Of a stretch of 64,000 nt of DNA, positions 8,479 through 18,709 are shown piece after piece. How positions within the stretch are numbered: position 1 is the stretch's first letter; every line of letters starts with the position of its first letter. The DNA is from CAVUAN01 sp963739435. Lineage in GTDB: Bacteria; Acidobacteriota; Thermoanaerobaculia; UBA5066; Gp7-AA6. A program made the position numbers and the translations under genes. The stretch covers positions 62,001 through 126,000 of the forward strand of contig CAVUAN010000022.1 of assembly GCA_963739435.1 (NCBI GenBank), given 5' to 3'. The notes below the pieces were generated by a model, which was given only the letters and a program-made list of their open reading frames with translations, did not search any database and had not been told where the DNA came from.

Positions 8479-9159
8479 ATGAGACCCGCTCAAGCAGAGC
8501 GCGACGAGCGCACCCTGCAGGTCACCGTCGGACGGGTTGCCCTCGTGGGCAATCTGAGTCGTGCCGGAGAACGCAACGGGCGTCGTCCTGTTCGCTCACG
8601 GCAGCGGAAGCAGCGGCGAGTCCGCGGAACCGCTCCGTCGCCCGACAACTCCAGCAGCGCGGCCTGGCCACGCTGCTCATCGACCTCTTGAGCGAGGAAG
8701 AGGAAGCCATCGACATCGAAACCGCCCGGTCTTCGTTTCGACATTGGCCTTCATCGCCAGCCGTCTCGCCGGCGCGACCGACTGGCAGGCCGCGCGGCCC
8801 GAGACGCGTTCGCTTCGAATCGGATACTTCGGGGCCTCGACGGGCGCGGCGGCCGCGCTCGTCGCCGCTGCCTCGCGCCCGGAATCGATCGGGGCTGTGG
8901 TTTCCCGCGGCGGCCGGCCGGACCTGGCCGGCCCGGCGCTGCCCGCTCGTCCAGGCCCCCACGCTCCTGATCGTCGGAGGTCGCGACGACCAGGTCATCG
9001 AGCTCAACGAGGAGGCCATCGCGCGGCTAACCTGCGAAAAGAGAATGACGATCGTCCCCGGCGCCTCACGACCTCTTCGAGGAGCCAGGTACCCTCGACA
9101 CTGTCGCCCGCCTTGCCGGCGACTGGTTCCTGCAGCACCTCACACAGTCAACAAATTAG
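8479..9159 (+). pseudogene. Alpha/beta hydrolase (dienelactone-hydrolase-like), broken by several frameshifts
   Basis: The pieces, read in order through different frames, are TVGRVALVGNLS (8479 on), VVLFAHGSGSSGES (the oxyanion-region HG), QLQQRGLATLLIDLL with EEEEAIDIETA, FIASRLAGATDWQA, GYFGASTGAAAALVAAA (nucleophile elbow GASTGA), APTLLIVGGRDDQVIELN (the Asp loop) and a C-terminal HDLFEEPGTLDTVARLAGDW. This is a typical dienelactone-hydrolase-like alpha/beta hydrolase of about 220 residues, often found with stress proteins. At least five single-base shifts occur in under 700 bp. Either the gene is decaying or this stretch of sequence is poor. Start codon and exact frames cannot be fixed. 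Confidence 0.72.
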
Positions 9160-9175
9160 GCCGCGGAGGGCAGAT

Positions 9176-9529
9176 TCAGCCGACGGGGCCACCGGGACGG
9201 CCGGTCTGCCTGACCTCCATTCTCAGGAAGTAGGAGAGCACCGTCCGGATCGCGACGATGGCGGCAGGAGGCCCACCTTCTCCCGAGCTCGGGCTGACGA
9301 CCGAGCTGATGATGTCCCCGGCGATGAAGATCTCCAGGCCCAGAACAGGTGACCGCCCAGGCGTTGCCGGAGTCGCCTCGCTCGCGATCATCGGATCCGG
9401 TTCGCGCCGGATCACCTTGAGCCGAAGGAATCCTCCGACGGCCTCGATCACGCCCCAGATGACGATCAAGCCTCCGAGGGCGCTGATCGCGACAGAAACC
9501 ACGGCGACGACCGCGTTGACCGCATCCAT
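9176..9529 (-). CDS. DUF1622-like small membrane protein
   Basis: A 117-residue protein with two to three membrane segments: residues about 6-30 (a run of A, V, I and G, then IWGVIEAVGGF), then GLEIFIAGDIISSVVSP and AAIVAIRTVLSYFL. The order of a first helix, a LxxxGLEIxxAxDII segment and IRTxLSYxL fits my memory of DUF1622, a family of unknown function often seen near stress genes. It is intact, unlike both neighbours. A dyad site at 9624-9639 lies upstream, after the end of the MacB-like gene on the same strand. Confidence 0.68.
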   Translation of the reverse strand: MDAVNAVVAVVSVAISALGGLIVIWGVIEAVGGFLRLKVIRREPDPMIASEATPATPGRSPVLGLEIFIAGDIISSVVSPSSGEGGPPAAIVAIRTVLSYFLRMEVRQTGRPGGPVG

Positions 9530-9623
9530 AGTTCCCGGGCGATCTCAGCCGGAACCGCGGGCGCGCGGCGGAATGCTCGACTGCGCCATGTCCCTATCCA
9601 ATCAGAAGAGCTTCGTCCGCGAT

Positions 9624-9639
9624 TGATCCGATCGCATCA
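9624..9639. promoter_or_regulatory. Dyad TGATC-N6-CATCA, putative regulator site
   Basis: Located in the 112 bp between the end of the MacB-like gene (9642) and the start of the DUF1622-like gene (9529), about 94 bp before that start. It matches the TGATG-N6-CATCA pattern with one difference in the left arm. The distance to the start is longer than at the other sites, so the promoter position is uncertain. Confidence 0.4.
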
Positions 9640-9641
9640 GC

Positions 9642-10856
9642 TCACTCGTAGCGCAGAGCCTGGATCGGGTCGAGGCGAGACGCCTTGCGGGCCGGATAGA
9701 ACCCGAAAAAGATGCCAACGACGACCGAGAAGCCGAAGGCAATCGCGACGGCCCCGGGGGAACGGCCATCGGCCAGCCCGCCTTCCAGGCGAGGACACGC
9801 GAGGCAACGAGGCCGAGGACGACGCCGACGACAGCCGCCGGCCACCGACAGTGTGAGCGCCTCGATGAGGAACTGGACCAGGATGTCACGCTCCCTCGCG
9901 CCGATCGCCAGCCGGATTCCGATCTCGTGCGCGCTCCTCACCGACACGAGCATGATGTTCATGATCCCGATCCCGCCGACGAGAAGCGAAATCGATGCGG
10001 CCGTCGCCAACAGCAGCGACAGCGTCCGGGACGTCTCGCCTGCCGTTTGAGCGATCTCCTGTTGGGACCAGATCATGAAATCGTGAATGCTGTCCCGCCG
10101 GGATCCGATGCCGCTGCCGCAGGAGCGCCTCGGTCTCCGATTGCGCCTGGTCCACGGCAGCCGGCGATATCGCCGAAGCGATGAACATGTCGATTTTCGT
10201 GGCGCCTTTCAGCAACCTCATCACGGTCGTGTAAGGCGCCAGGACCGTATCGTCCTGGTCCTGGCCGTCAGGCTCCCGCCTTTTGACGCAAGCACCCCCA
10301 CGACACGGAAGGGAATGTTCTTGATCCGGACGGTTTCGCCCACTGGGTTCTGGTCGCCGAAGAGAGCATCGGCCACGGTGCTCCCGAGCAAGCAAACGCG
10401 GGAGGCCGCGCGGACCTCGGCAACACCAAAGAAATCCCCTTTCGCCACATCCCAGGAACGCACGCAGGGCCACTCGACGCCGACGCCCTGGACCCTGGTA
10501 CCCCAGTTGAGGCTTCCGGCGACGACCTGCACCCCGGTTCTCGAGATGGGCGAGACGTAGGCGACCGAAGGGCACTCGGCGCGGACGGCCTCGACGTCTT
10601 CCTCCGTCAACGTGGGCTGGCCCGTAAAGATCCGGGCTCCTCCCTGTGTCGCCACACCCGGGACAACCAGGAGGATGTTGGTCCCCAGCGAAGAAATGTT
10701 GGCCTGGATCGAGGCCTCCGACCCCTTCCCGACGCCGATCATCGCGATCACGCAGGCAACGCCAATGATGATCCCGAGCGCCGTGAGCGCCGAACGCATC
10801 GTGTTCCGGCGGATGGCTTCCATCGCCACGCCGAACAGAACCTCAAACCTGTGCAC
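9642..10856 (-). pseudogene. MacB/FtsX-type ABC transporter permease, broken by frameshifts
   Basis: The N-terminal piece (GTG 10856 to about 10270) has the first membrane helix (LTALGIIIGVACVIAMI) and a MacB periplasmic domain. The frame then moves for TTVMRLLKGATKIDMFIASA and again for the C-terminal FtsX part (VGGIGIMNIMLVSV, EIGIRLAIGARERDI, and FGFYPARKASRLDPIQALRYE, the standard MacB ending, split here as a family landmark). About three or four single-base shifts are needed. No ATP-binding subunit or MacA-like adaptor is adjacent, so it is an orphan permease or its partners are elsewhere. Substrate unknown. Confidence 0.75.
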
Positions 10857-10890
10857 GGCCCATCATCGACGCGGAGCTGCCTGCCCCGCA

Positions 10891-10906
10891 TGAGGTGAAC
10901 TCATCA
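10891..10906. promoter_or_regulatory. Dyad TGAGG-N6-CATCA, putative regulator site
   Basis: Sits 34 bp before the GTG of the MacB-like permease and overlaps the stop codon of the CBS-domain gene. It shares the TGAAC spacer start with the site at 27831 and differs from the consensus at one arm position. Confidence 0.42.
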
Positions 10907-11398
10907 CCGCCGGCCGCAGGTCAGGCCGGGCCGACCGTGTGTCAGTGCCCGGCGAAGCCTTTGTGGCCCACGACGCTCTTGCGGCGCGGGCCCCGGCCCT
11001 TCAAGATCCAGCGCTTCCCCTTTGCTCGGCCGGTCCACGCCGCGGCCGATCAGCTCGAGCACATCGGTGATCGTGAGGATGCCCACGAGCTTGCCTTCGT
11101 CCATGACGAGAAGACAGCCGATCGTCCTGCCGCGAAGCAGGTTGGCCGCCTTGCGCAGGGTCATGTCCGGCGCCGCCGTGACAGCGGGAGAGCTCATGAC
11201 ATCGGCGACGACCTGGATCTGGCGGGAGGAACCGAGCGACTCGAGGTCGCGGCTCGAGACCACGCCCACGACTTTGCCATCGCGCGTCGCGACGAGGTGA
11301 TGGATCCGCTTCGTCTTCATCTGCCGCAGGGCGCCTTCGGCCGATCCGTCGGCCGACACCGATGCGACGCCGCGTGTCATGACTTCTGAAACTCGCAT
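10904..11398 (-). CDS. CBS-domain pair protein
   Basis: A 164-residue protein with two CBS domains: MRVSEVMTRGVASVSADG to SSRDL (residues 1-52) and VADVMSSPAVTAAPDM to ILTITDVLELIGRG (residues about 64-119), followed by a basic, glycine-rich tail (residues 120-164). CBS pairs bind adenosine nucleotides and act as energy sensors. The gene starts 5 bp after the end of the universal stress protein gene on the same strand and is probably co-transcribed with it, a combination common in anaerobic or starvation stress clusters. Its stop overlaps a dyad that would control the next gene. Confidence 0.85.
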   Translation of the reverse strand: MRVSEVMTRGVASVSADGSAEGALRQMKTKRIHHLVATRDGKVVGVVSSRDLESLGSSRQIQVVADVMSSPAVTAAPDMTLRKAANLLRGRTIGCLLVMDEGKLVGILTITDVLELIGRGVDRPSKGEALDLEGPGPAPQERRGPQRLRRALTHGRPGLTCGRR

Positions 11399-11402
11399 TG
11401 TC

Positions 11403-11867
11403 CTACCCTCCTTTGGGGCCTCGGTGCGGGACGGCGAGAACCGGGCACGGCGCCGCCGCGATGATCCGCGAGGCCACGCTGCCCAGGACGAGCCGGCGAA
11501 ATCCGGTCAGGCCGCGCGTGCCGACGACCACGAGGTCACTCGAGTGCTTCTTCGCCGCCCGCGCGATCGACTCCTCCGGAGCCCCGTCCTTGAGGAGCAG
11601 GCCGTCGGCACGGAGACCGGCCTTTCGCGCCACCGTGAGAAGCGACTCGAGCTCGCGGGCGCGTGCTGCCGGACCGCCATGTCGAGCTCGTCGATCGTGC
11701 GCGGCAGCAGATACATGTCCGGCGAGAACGGAATGGGCATCTGCAGCACGTGCGCGATGACGAGGGCGGCGCGGCTGCCCTTCGCCATCTCGAGCGCCTC
11801 TTCCCAGGCCGGCCCGGGAGGCCGGCGAAAAGTCCGTCGCAAACAGGATCCGGCGAAATCTCTTCAT
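11403..11867 (-). CDS. Universal stress protein (UspA family), two frameshifts
   Basis: Starts MKRFRRILFATDFSPAS (ATG 11867), shifts near 11825 into WEEALEMAKGSRAALVIAHVLQMP, and shifts back near 11670 to reach the C-terminal ATP-binding motif VVVGTRGLTGFRRLVLGSVA and CPVLAVP. The G-2x-G-9x-G(S/T) motif indicates the ATP-binding UspA class. Total length about 155 residues. The two opposite shifts restore the frame, which favours sequence error. A dyad (11906-11921) lies 38 bp upstream of the ATG, and the CBS gene follows closely. Confidence 0.82.
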   Translation of the reverse strand: MKRFRRILFATDFSPASRAGLGRGARDGEGQPRRPRHRARAADAHSVLAGHVSAAAHDRRARHGGPAARARELESLLTVARKAGLRADGLLLKDGAPEESIARAAKKHSSDLVVVGTRGLTGFRRLVLGSVASRIIAAAPCPVLAVPHRGPKGG

Positions 11868-11905
11868 CGCCGGCAACAGAATCGCACATGTTCCCGGAGA
11901 GGCCA

Positions 11906-11921
11906 TGATCCAATCTCATCA
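11906..11921. promoter_or_regulatory. Dyad TGATC-N6-CATCA, putative regulator site
   Basis: Lies between the stop of the unknown protein gene (11924) and the ATG of the universal stress protein (11867), 38 bp from that ATG. It matches the window-wide TGATG-N6-CATCA pattern with one arm difference. Universal stress genes are often controlled by CRP/FNR-type or other low-oxygen regulators in other bacteria. Confidence 0.48.
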
Positions 11922-11923
11922 CC

Positions 11924-12905
11924 TCACCGGCGAGCGGATCCTTCCAGGAGACGCGATACAGGGCCGCAAACCGGGCCGGGCCCTGCTCGCGAACGCCGCT
12001 GCGCAGGTGGATGTGCGATCTGCGCCTCCGCCGCTCCGGTCGCGATGGAGGAAACGCGCCCGTCGGTCGACTCGGCGCCGCCGGATCGCGACAGCACGAT
12101 TTCTCGGACTTCGATCGTCGCCTCCGGAGAAGGCCGCGGACCGGGAGGGGCGATTCGGAACTGGAATGTCTGCTCCCGGGAGCAGAAAAACCCCGGCTCG
12201 ACTCCGACCGCGATCCCCCGAAGGGTCTCGCGCATCGCCTTTGCGGGAAGGACCTCGATCGAATCCGGAGGGTGGATCTCCGTCCACCGGGCGGGGTTCG
12301 ACGGGTCGTGCTCGCTGCCCTGGCTCCAGAAGCTCTGCGTCCCGTACACCATGTAGTTCGAACCGAGCGAAAAGCCCATGTGGCGGAGAAGCCAGACGCC
12401 CACGACCGCCTTCGTCGCGTGCGGCATGTCCGTCACGAGCGCCCCGACGATGCGAACGTATTGCCCGGGGACCAGGGCCGGCTGCCCCTTCACGGGGTTG
12501 CAAAGGATTGAAGGCCCAGACGACGTCGGGACAACCCCGCGCTCCCATGTAGCGCCATCCGGCGGGAGGACGCCTCGGCTTTCGACGCAGGTCCCATCCC
12601 CCGAACTCGATCCGGATCAGCGGCCTGGCCGCAACGGAGCGGACGGACCGCTGCTCGCGCTCGTCTCCGAGACCCGTGACATTACCCACCCGCAGAAGGT
12701 CGTCGAGCTTGATCCCCATCTCGTCCAACCACTCCGCGTCGGGCTCCAGGGCGTAGTACCAGCCGGGATCCTTCGGCTCGCAGATGGGTGCCACGTACCG
12801 GATCCAGCCGCGCATCTCCATCACGAGGATGGGATGCGGGCCGGGGGGCTGTCCCGGGCGGGAGAGGGGCAGCGGAAACAGCTTGTCGTGGTTCGGGAGA
12901 ATCAC
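11924..12905 (-). CDS. Unknown protein, one probable frameshift
   Basis: Two frames read on from each other: GTG 12905 (MILPNHDKLFPLPLSR, WIRYVAPICEPKDPGWYYAL, GCPDVVWAFNPL) and, from about 12500, GQYVRIVGALVTDMPHATKA, ARWTEIHPPDSIEVL and EATIEVREIVLSRSG. Combined length would be about 325 residues. I recognise no family. The GQYVRIVG...TEIHPP pattern hints at a beta-rich binding domain. The N-terminus may lie further upstream: a hydrophobic stretch (VLAFLLGLTRVAAAL) in another frame near 12980 could be a lost signal sequence. It is followed by the universal stress protein gene on the same strand. Confidence 0.5.
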
Positions 12906-13121
12906 CCGGGAAGGAGGCGTGAAGGCACCCGGGGACTGCTCGCAGGGCCGCGGCGACGCGCGTCAGCCCGAGCAGGAAAGCGAGCACCGCTGGCGGAATC
13001 GGCTGGTCTCGGTCAAAGGTAGCGGAGCCTATCGCATACAGAAAAAGCGGCCGGCATGGCCGGCCGCTGCCCGGGGCGCTCGCGCTGTTCGAAGCCGCGG
13101 CGCCGCGCCGGGGAACTGTTC

Positions 13122-13613
13122 CTACGAAACCTTCACCTCGATCGCCTTGGTACGGGCCTTTTCCGTCTTCGGAATGTGGATCTTGAGCAGGCCCTCCTTG
13201 AAGTCGGCGGCAACTTTCGTCTCGTCCGCGTCCAGCGGGACCGTGAAGGTCCGGAGGAACGTGCCATAGGAGCGCTCGATGCGGTGGAACTTCTTGCCCT
13301 TCTCCTCCTTCTCCATCTTGCGCTCGCCCTGGATCGTGAGGACGCCGTTCTCGACTAGTGACTTTCACGTCCTCCTTCTTGATCTCGGGCAGCTCCGCTT
13401 TCACCAGGTACTCGTTCTCGGTCTCCTGGATGTCCACGGCGGGCGTGAAGTCGACCCCCGCAAGCGGCTCCTTCAGTTCGAAGGCCTTCGGGAACGCGCC
13501 GAACACCTTGTTCAGGCGGTCGTTCATCTCTTCCATCTCCCGGTAGAGCGCGGTGTCTCGAAGGGGCGGAAGAGCGTGAACGGGGTCGTGGGTTCGCGAC
13601 GAATGAGGTTCAT
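13122..13613 (-). CDS. Hsp20/alpha-crystallin small heat shock protein, two frameshifts
   Basis: ATG 13613 follows a clear AGGAGG site. It reads MNLIRREPTTPFTLFRPF, then a one-base step near 13553 gives DTALYREMEEMNDRLNKVFG. The alpha-crystallin domain follows (VDFTPAVDIQETENEYLVKAELP, KEDVKV), then a second step near 13360 leads to KFHRIERSYGTFLRTFTVP and DFKEGLLKIHIPK, the family's C-terminal landmark. About 160 residues in all, a normal length. ATP-independent holdase chaperone. The clean similarity on both sides of each step argues for sequence errors. Confidence 0.85.
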
Positions 13614-13677
13614 GGGGTCCTCCTTTCTCTTTCGTTCGATCTCACGAGCAAACCATCTCTCATTTCTCTCGCGTTCG

Positions 13678-14315
13678 TCATGAAGCAACTGAATCAATTT
13701 GGCGTTTTTTCCGCGCCTGAAACCACCGCTTGCGCCGAAAGGCCTCGTCGCGTTCGTCTTCTTCGATCGCGCTCGCCACATCGCGGATCTCGCGCTCGAT
13801 ATCGGGCAGCACGATCATCTCGAGCGCGTTCAGCCGCCGGTTGGTCCGCGCGAGGGCGCGGGCAAAGTTGCGCACGGCGAGCTCAGCTTGCGCGAGCTCG
13901 GCGAGCAGCGGCAGCGCGCCCGCGAAAGCCAGACGCGGCACGGTCGAGCGACTCGGACGTGCCGCCGGGCGACCAGCCGATCGTCCACTTCTCGGGACGG
14001 AGGCGCACTGCGGGCGCCGACACCCCCAGCACGCGCGCTTCTCCGATCTCTGCCGACGCTGCGGGCGGCTGCGCCAGGGCCGCCGCGTCGACGGCGTCCC
14101 GCCCGAGCTCGACCTGCGCCTCGCGCAGCGCGGTCCGTGCCGCCGCGAGCGCAGCGGCCGCCTTCTCGCGGGCCTCGCGCCGCGCGGCGGTCCGCCTCGT
14201 CAGCTCGCGCTGGAGAATCTCGCGCTTTTCGTCGAGCAGCTCGCGCCCGCGCCGCGCGGCTTCCCGAGCAGCGCCGAGCTCGAGCCATCGGGATCGCGTC
14301 GCGGCGCGCGCTCAT
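13678..14315 (-). CDS. ntpD: V/A-type ATP synthase subunit D, frameshifted
   Basis: ATG 14315 overlaps the subunit B stop. The N-terminal part reads MSARRDAIP then, after a shift, RELLDEKREILQRELTRR and REAREKAAAALAAAR, the long coiled coil of the central-stalk D subunit. After a further shift the C-terminal half carries RTNRRLNALEMIVLPDIERE, the family signature. About 210 residues. D forms the rotor shaft with F inside the A3B3 head. It is the last gene of the cluster; Hsp20 follows 65 bp later on the same strand. Confidence 0.85.
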
Positions 14316-15725
14316 GCGCTGGCCTCCAGGGCGGCCGGCCGCGGGCCGGGCGCGGCGGGCTCGAGCAGCGCCTCGGGGATCCGGGTCAGCTCCGATTCGG
14401 GCAGCACGGCGAGCGTTTCCCAGGCCAGGTCGAGCGTCTCCCCGATCGTGCGGCGCTCGTCCTGCCGCTGCGCCAGGAAGCGCTTCTCGAAGAGATCGCC
14501 GAAAGCGAGGTAGCGCGCGCTCCGTCGGCGACAGCTCTTCCGACCCGATGATCGACTCCAGGGAGCGCGCCCGCGCCGCCCGGGCATAGGCCACGTAGAC
14601 CTGCTGCGCAACCGCCGCGTGATCGTCGCGCGTCGCGGCGCCGCCGATCGCTCCGCCCATCAGCCGCGAGAGCGACGGCAGGATCGAGACCGGCGGGTAG
14701 ACGCCGCGCCGCGCCAGGTCCCGATCGAGCACGATCTGCCCCTCGGTGACGTAGCCGGTCAGGTCGGGAATCGGGTGCGTCATGTCGCCCGACGGCATCG
14801 TCAGGACGGGAAGCTGCGTCAGCGAGCCCGCGCGCGCCGCGGATCCGGCCGGCGCGCTCGAAGATCGACGCCAGGTCGCTGTAGAGGTAGCCGGGGTAGC
14901 CCTTGCGGCTCGGCACTTCGCCGGCGGCCGAGGACACCTCGCGCAGCGCCTCGCCGTAGTTGGTCATGTCGTTCAGGACGACGAGCACGTGCAGGCCCAG
15001 GTCGAAGGCGAGGTACTCGGCGGCGGTCAGCGCGCAGCGCGGGGCGATCAGCCGCTCGGCGGCCGGATCGTCGGCGTAGTTGAGGAACGCCATCACGCGG
15101 GCGAGCGCCCCGCTGCGCCGGAAGTCCTCCTCGTAGCGCATCGCCACGTCGCGCGGCAGGCCGAGCCCGACGAACACGACCGCAAAGCCTCGGCCTCCCG
15201 GGCGCGCGCCTGTCGGATGATCTGGCGCGCCAGCGCGTCGTGCGGCAGGCCCGACTCGGTGAAGATCGGCAGCTTCTGGCCGAGCACGAGCGTGTTCAGG
15301 CCGTCGATCGCCGAGATGCCCGTCTCGAGCACGTCGCGCGGGATACTCGCGGCGGCACGGGTTGATCGGGGCGCCCTCGATCGGGCGCTCCTCGACGGCG
15401 AGCGGCGGCGGCAGGCCGTCGCGCGGGCGGCCGAGGCCGTCGAAGACGCGGCCGAGCAGCTCGCGCCCACGCCGAAGCGCAGCGGCCGCCCGTGCAGGCG
15501 GACGCGGCAGTCGTCGAGCGCCAGGCCGTCGCTGCCGCCAGAAGAGCTCGATGACCGCGGCATCGCCGGAGACCGACAGCACGCGGCCCGCGCGCGGCAC
15601 GCCGTCGCCGGCCGACGATCTCGACGTGCTCGTGGAACGAGACGTCCCGAGCCCCGGAAAGGAAGGCGAGCGGCCCGCGCAGGGCGGCGCAGGCCCCGGT
15701 ACTCGAGGCCGGCGGAGGTCTTCAT
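14312..15725 (-). CDS. ntpB: V/A-type ATP synthase subunit B, frameshifted
   Basis: ATG 15725 (MKTSAGLEYRG) overlaps the subunit A stop. Pieces in successive frames give DVLETGISAIDGLNTLVLGQ, GLPRDVAMRYEEDF, ALTAAEYLAFDLGLHVLVVL with NDMTNYGEALREVSSA, KGYPGYLYSDLASIFERAGR, LTGYVTEGQIVLDRDL and the end DLFEKRFLAQRQDERR. These are the landmarks of the regulatory (non-catalytic) B subunit of the V/A-type head. Expected length about 470 residues. At least four single-base shifts are needed. The locus is very GC-rich. Confidence 0.87.
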
Positions 15726-17534
15726 GACGGCGCCTTCCCGGCCTCGCCCGCTTCGAGCGCGTCGAACTCCAGGTCGAGCTCCGCCTCCAGCTCGCCGAGC
15801 GGTCGAGCTCGCGCTTCTCCAAACGACGCCTTCGCCGTTCGACCCTGGCGAGCACGCGGCAGCGCGCCGATCCTCCGGTCGGACACGCCCCGCGCCACCG
15901 CGCGGAGTCCTCGGTCGCGCAGCCGCAGGAGCAGCTTCAAGAGCCGGACCTGGCGCGCCGGCGAGCAGAAGGCGTCCTTCGCGTCGAACGCGCTCTGCCG
16001 CAGGAACCCCTCTTCGAACAGCGCGCCGCGCCCGCAGCAGGAACCGCTGCCTCTCGGGCAGGCTCTCGGTCGCCGATGAGGCGCGCCGTGCGCTCGAGCC
16101 GCTCGGCCTCCTCGAGCAGCGCCAGCGCCTCGCGCCGCAGCGCGCTCCACTCGGGGGAGACCTCGCGCGCCCACCAGGCCGCGAGGTCCTCGGGCACGTC
16201 GCTGTAGGAGTCGCGCAGGTCGATGGCGGGAAAGACGCGCGCCTGCGCCCGCCTCTTGTCGAGCGTCCAGAAGCAGCGCGTGAAGCCGCCGGGTGTGGCG
16301 CGTGACCGGCTCGGTCAGATCGCCGCCGGCGGCGAGATGGCCGAGATGAGCGTGACCGATCCCTCGCGGCCGCCCAGCGTCGTCACGCGGCCGGCGCGCT
16401 CGTAGAAGCCGGCCAGGCGGCTGGCGAGGTAGGGCGGATAGCCCTCCTCGGCCGGCATCTCGCCGAGGCGCCCCGAGATCTCGCGCAGCGCCTCGGCCCA
16501 GCGCGAGGTGCAGTCGGCCAGGAGCGGCCACGTGGTAGCCCATGTCGCGGTAGTACTCGGCGATCGTCACGCCCGTGTAGATCGAGGCCTCGCGCGCCGC
16601 GACCGGCATGTTCGAGGTGTTGGCGATCAGGACGGTGCGCTCGGCCAGCGGCCGGCCGGTGCGCGGATCGGCGAGCTCGGGCAGCTCGCGCAGCACGCGG
16701 GTCATCTCGTTGCCGCGCTCGCCGCAGCCGACGAAGACGATGACGTCGGCTTCGGCCCACTTGCAGAGCTGGTGCTGCAGTCACGGTCTTGCCGGTGCCG
16801 AAGCCGCCCGGCATCCCGGCCGCGCCGCCGCGCGGCAGCGGGAAAGAACGTGTCGAGCACGCGCTGGCCGGTGATGAGCGGCACGTCGAGCGGGAGCCGC
16901 TCGCGAAACGGGCGCGGGGCGCGCACGCGCCAGCGCTGGAACATCGTGCACGGGAACGACACCCCGGCCGCGGTCTCGATCCGCGCGACGACATCCGCCA
17001 CGCGCAGCGGCCCGGCGGCGACGATCTCGACCACGCGCCCGGACACGCCCGGCGGCACGAGCACGCGGTGCTCGAGCGCGCGTCTCCGGGACGACGCCGA
17101 GCACCTGCCCGCCCGCGACCTCGTCGCCCGCGGCGACCCGCGGCGTCGAAGCTCCAGAGGCGATCGCGGTCGAGCGCCGGCGCACGCCGCGCCGCGGCCG
17201 AGGAAGTCGCCCTCAGCCGCCGCGAGCGCGCTCGAGCGGCCGCTGGATGCCGTCGAAGACCGCGCCGAGCAGGCCCGGCCCGAGCTCGACCGTCAGCGGC
17301 TCGCCGGTCGCCGTAGAACGGACGCCCGGCGGCGAGGCCCACGGTGTCCTCGTAGACCTGCACCGTGGCGACGCGGCCCTCGAGCGCGACGACCTCGCCG
17401 AACAGCCGCTCCTCGCCGACGCGCGCGACCTCGCCCTGCGCGACGGGGACGTCGCAAGCCGCCGAAACGACGGCCCCCGCGACGGCCGTCAGGCGGCCGC
17501 AGAGCCGCTCCTCCGGCGCGGCACGGCCGCTCAT
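15722..17534 (-). CDS. ntpA: V/A-type ATP synthase catalytic subunit A, frameshifted
   Basis: ATG 17534 begins MSGRAAPEERLCGRLTAVAG and overlaps the subunit E stop. Later pieces show PLDVPLITGQRVLDTFFP, GGFGTGKTV (P-loop of the A subunit), TVLIANTSNMPVAAREASIY with TGVTIAEYYRDMGY, and helical C-terminal segments ending at 15722. Expected length about 590 residues. It hydrolyses or makes ATP in the A3B3 head. Several frameshifts (four or more) interrupt it, including one just after the P-loop; such a gene could not work as written, so sequence error is suspected. Confidence 0.88.
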
Positions 17535-18137
17535 GCGGGAAAGATTCCTCGCGAGCGCGCGCGCCAGCGCCGATTCGAAGCGGCGCGCGCGGGCGGCGAA
17601 AGCTGTTGTCGAAGGTCACCCGGCCGTCCTCCGTGCGCACGACACAGCCTCCGGCCTCGGGAGGGGCGTCCGAGGAGACCGCGAGCCGCCGGGATGGACC
17701 GGCCACGCCCGGCACCACGCGGCATCGAGCAGCGGCGCATCCGCCGGCGCGACCGACGATGCAGAAACCGTCTCCGGGCAGGCTCGCGAGGGCTTCGCGG
17801 GCGAGCTTGCCCAGCAGCTCGCGCCGCAGAGCCGTGTCGCCCGCTTGCGCCAGCCGTTCCCGCCCGAGCGCGGCCGCGCGCTCGATCCAGCGCTCCCGCT
17901 CCTCGAGCAGGCCGCGCCGGTCCGCGAGGTCCTCCCGGGCGAGCCGCTGCGCGGCCTCGCGCCGCGCAACGGCCAGACGCGCCTCGAGGCCCGGGTCCGG
18001 CGGCAAGCTGCGACTCCAGGCCCCGCGCACAGCGCCGGATCTCCTCGTCGGTCGAGCGCTCGAGAGCCTCGATCTCGGCGGCGGCTTCGTCGCGCAGGGC
18101 CTCGACGACGGACGGCGGCGCTGCCGGCGAGCCTCAC
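17531..18137 (-). CDS. ntpE: V/A-type ATP synthase subunit E (peripheral stalk), frameshifted
   Basis: GTG 18137 overlaps the TGA at 18134-18136, the same GTGA join used elsewhere in the cluster. Correcting one base soon after the start gives VVEALRDEAAAEIEALERST, a classic E-subunit N-terminal helix. It continues with ERERWIERAAALGRERLA, LLGKLAREALASLPGDGF, and GGCVVRTEDGRVTFDNSF near the end, a family landmark. The stop overlaps the A-subunit ATG. About 195 residues, with two or three shifts. Confidence 0.8.
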
Positions 18138-18374
18138 AGCGGGAGCCCTCCGGCAGCACGAGCGCGACCGGCGCGCCGAGGCCGCCGCTCGAGCCTGCGC
18201 GATCGCTTCGGGAGCGAGGCGCGCGGCGGATGCGGAGATCAGGAGCAGGCCCGGCGTCCGAGTCCGCGAGCAGCCGCCTCCACCTCGGCGCGGGTTTTCG
18301 GCCACCCGGCCCGAGAGGCCCGCGAGGGCGAAACCGCGCACGTCGTCCGGGGAGCCGACGACCGCGATCTTCAC
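18134..18374 (-). CDS. ntpF: V/A-type ATP synthase subunit F, frameshifted
   Basis: GTG 18374 overlaps the subunit K stop and gives MKIAVVGSPDDVRGFALAGL, the usual start of subunit F, a small Rossmann-like central-stalk protein of about 80-100 residues. A later segment reads LLLISASAARLAPEAIAQAR in the same region, and the gene ends near LPEG. At least two one-base steps occur. Assignment rests on the N-terminal motif and on the position between K and E. Confidence 0.75.
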
Positions 18375-18709
18375 GGCAGGCGGCCGAGAATCATGATGGC
18401 GATGATGAGACCGTAGATCGCGATTCCCTCGGCCAGTCCGACGAAGAGCAGGGCGCGGCCCGCCGTCTCGGGCTTCTCGGCCACCGCGCCCATGGCCGCG
18501 CTGCCCACGATGGCGACGGCGATGGCCGCGCCGATCGCGGCCAGGCCGGTCACGGCCGCCGCGCTGATGAAGACCCACTTCACCGCCTCGGGCGGCAGGG
18601 GCGTTGGACCGGCGGCACCGGGCGGCGATGCCGGAGCCGCGAGCAGCGGCAGGACCGCGAGGCTGACGAAGGGCAGCGCCAGCAGCGGCACGAGAAACCT
18701 GGTTTTCAT
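18371..18709 (-). CDS. ntpK: V/A-type ATP synthase subunit K (membrane rotor)
   Basis: A 112-residue proteolipid, intact. A signal-like N-terminal hydrophobic segment is followed by one helical hairpin, with the ion-binding glutamate in GLAEGIAIYGLIIAI. At 112 residues it has one hairpin with a leader instead of the duplicated four-helix form of some V-type K subunits. The residues near the Glu do not let me decide between proton and sodium coupling. The ATG overlaps the subunit I stop. Confidence 0.9.
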   Translation of the reverse strand: MKTRFLVPLLALPFVSLAVLPLLAAPASPPGAAGPTPLPPEAVKWVFISAAAVTGLAAIGAAIAVAIVGSAAMGAVAEKPETAGRALLFVGLAEGIAIYGLIIAIMILGRLP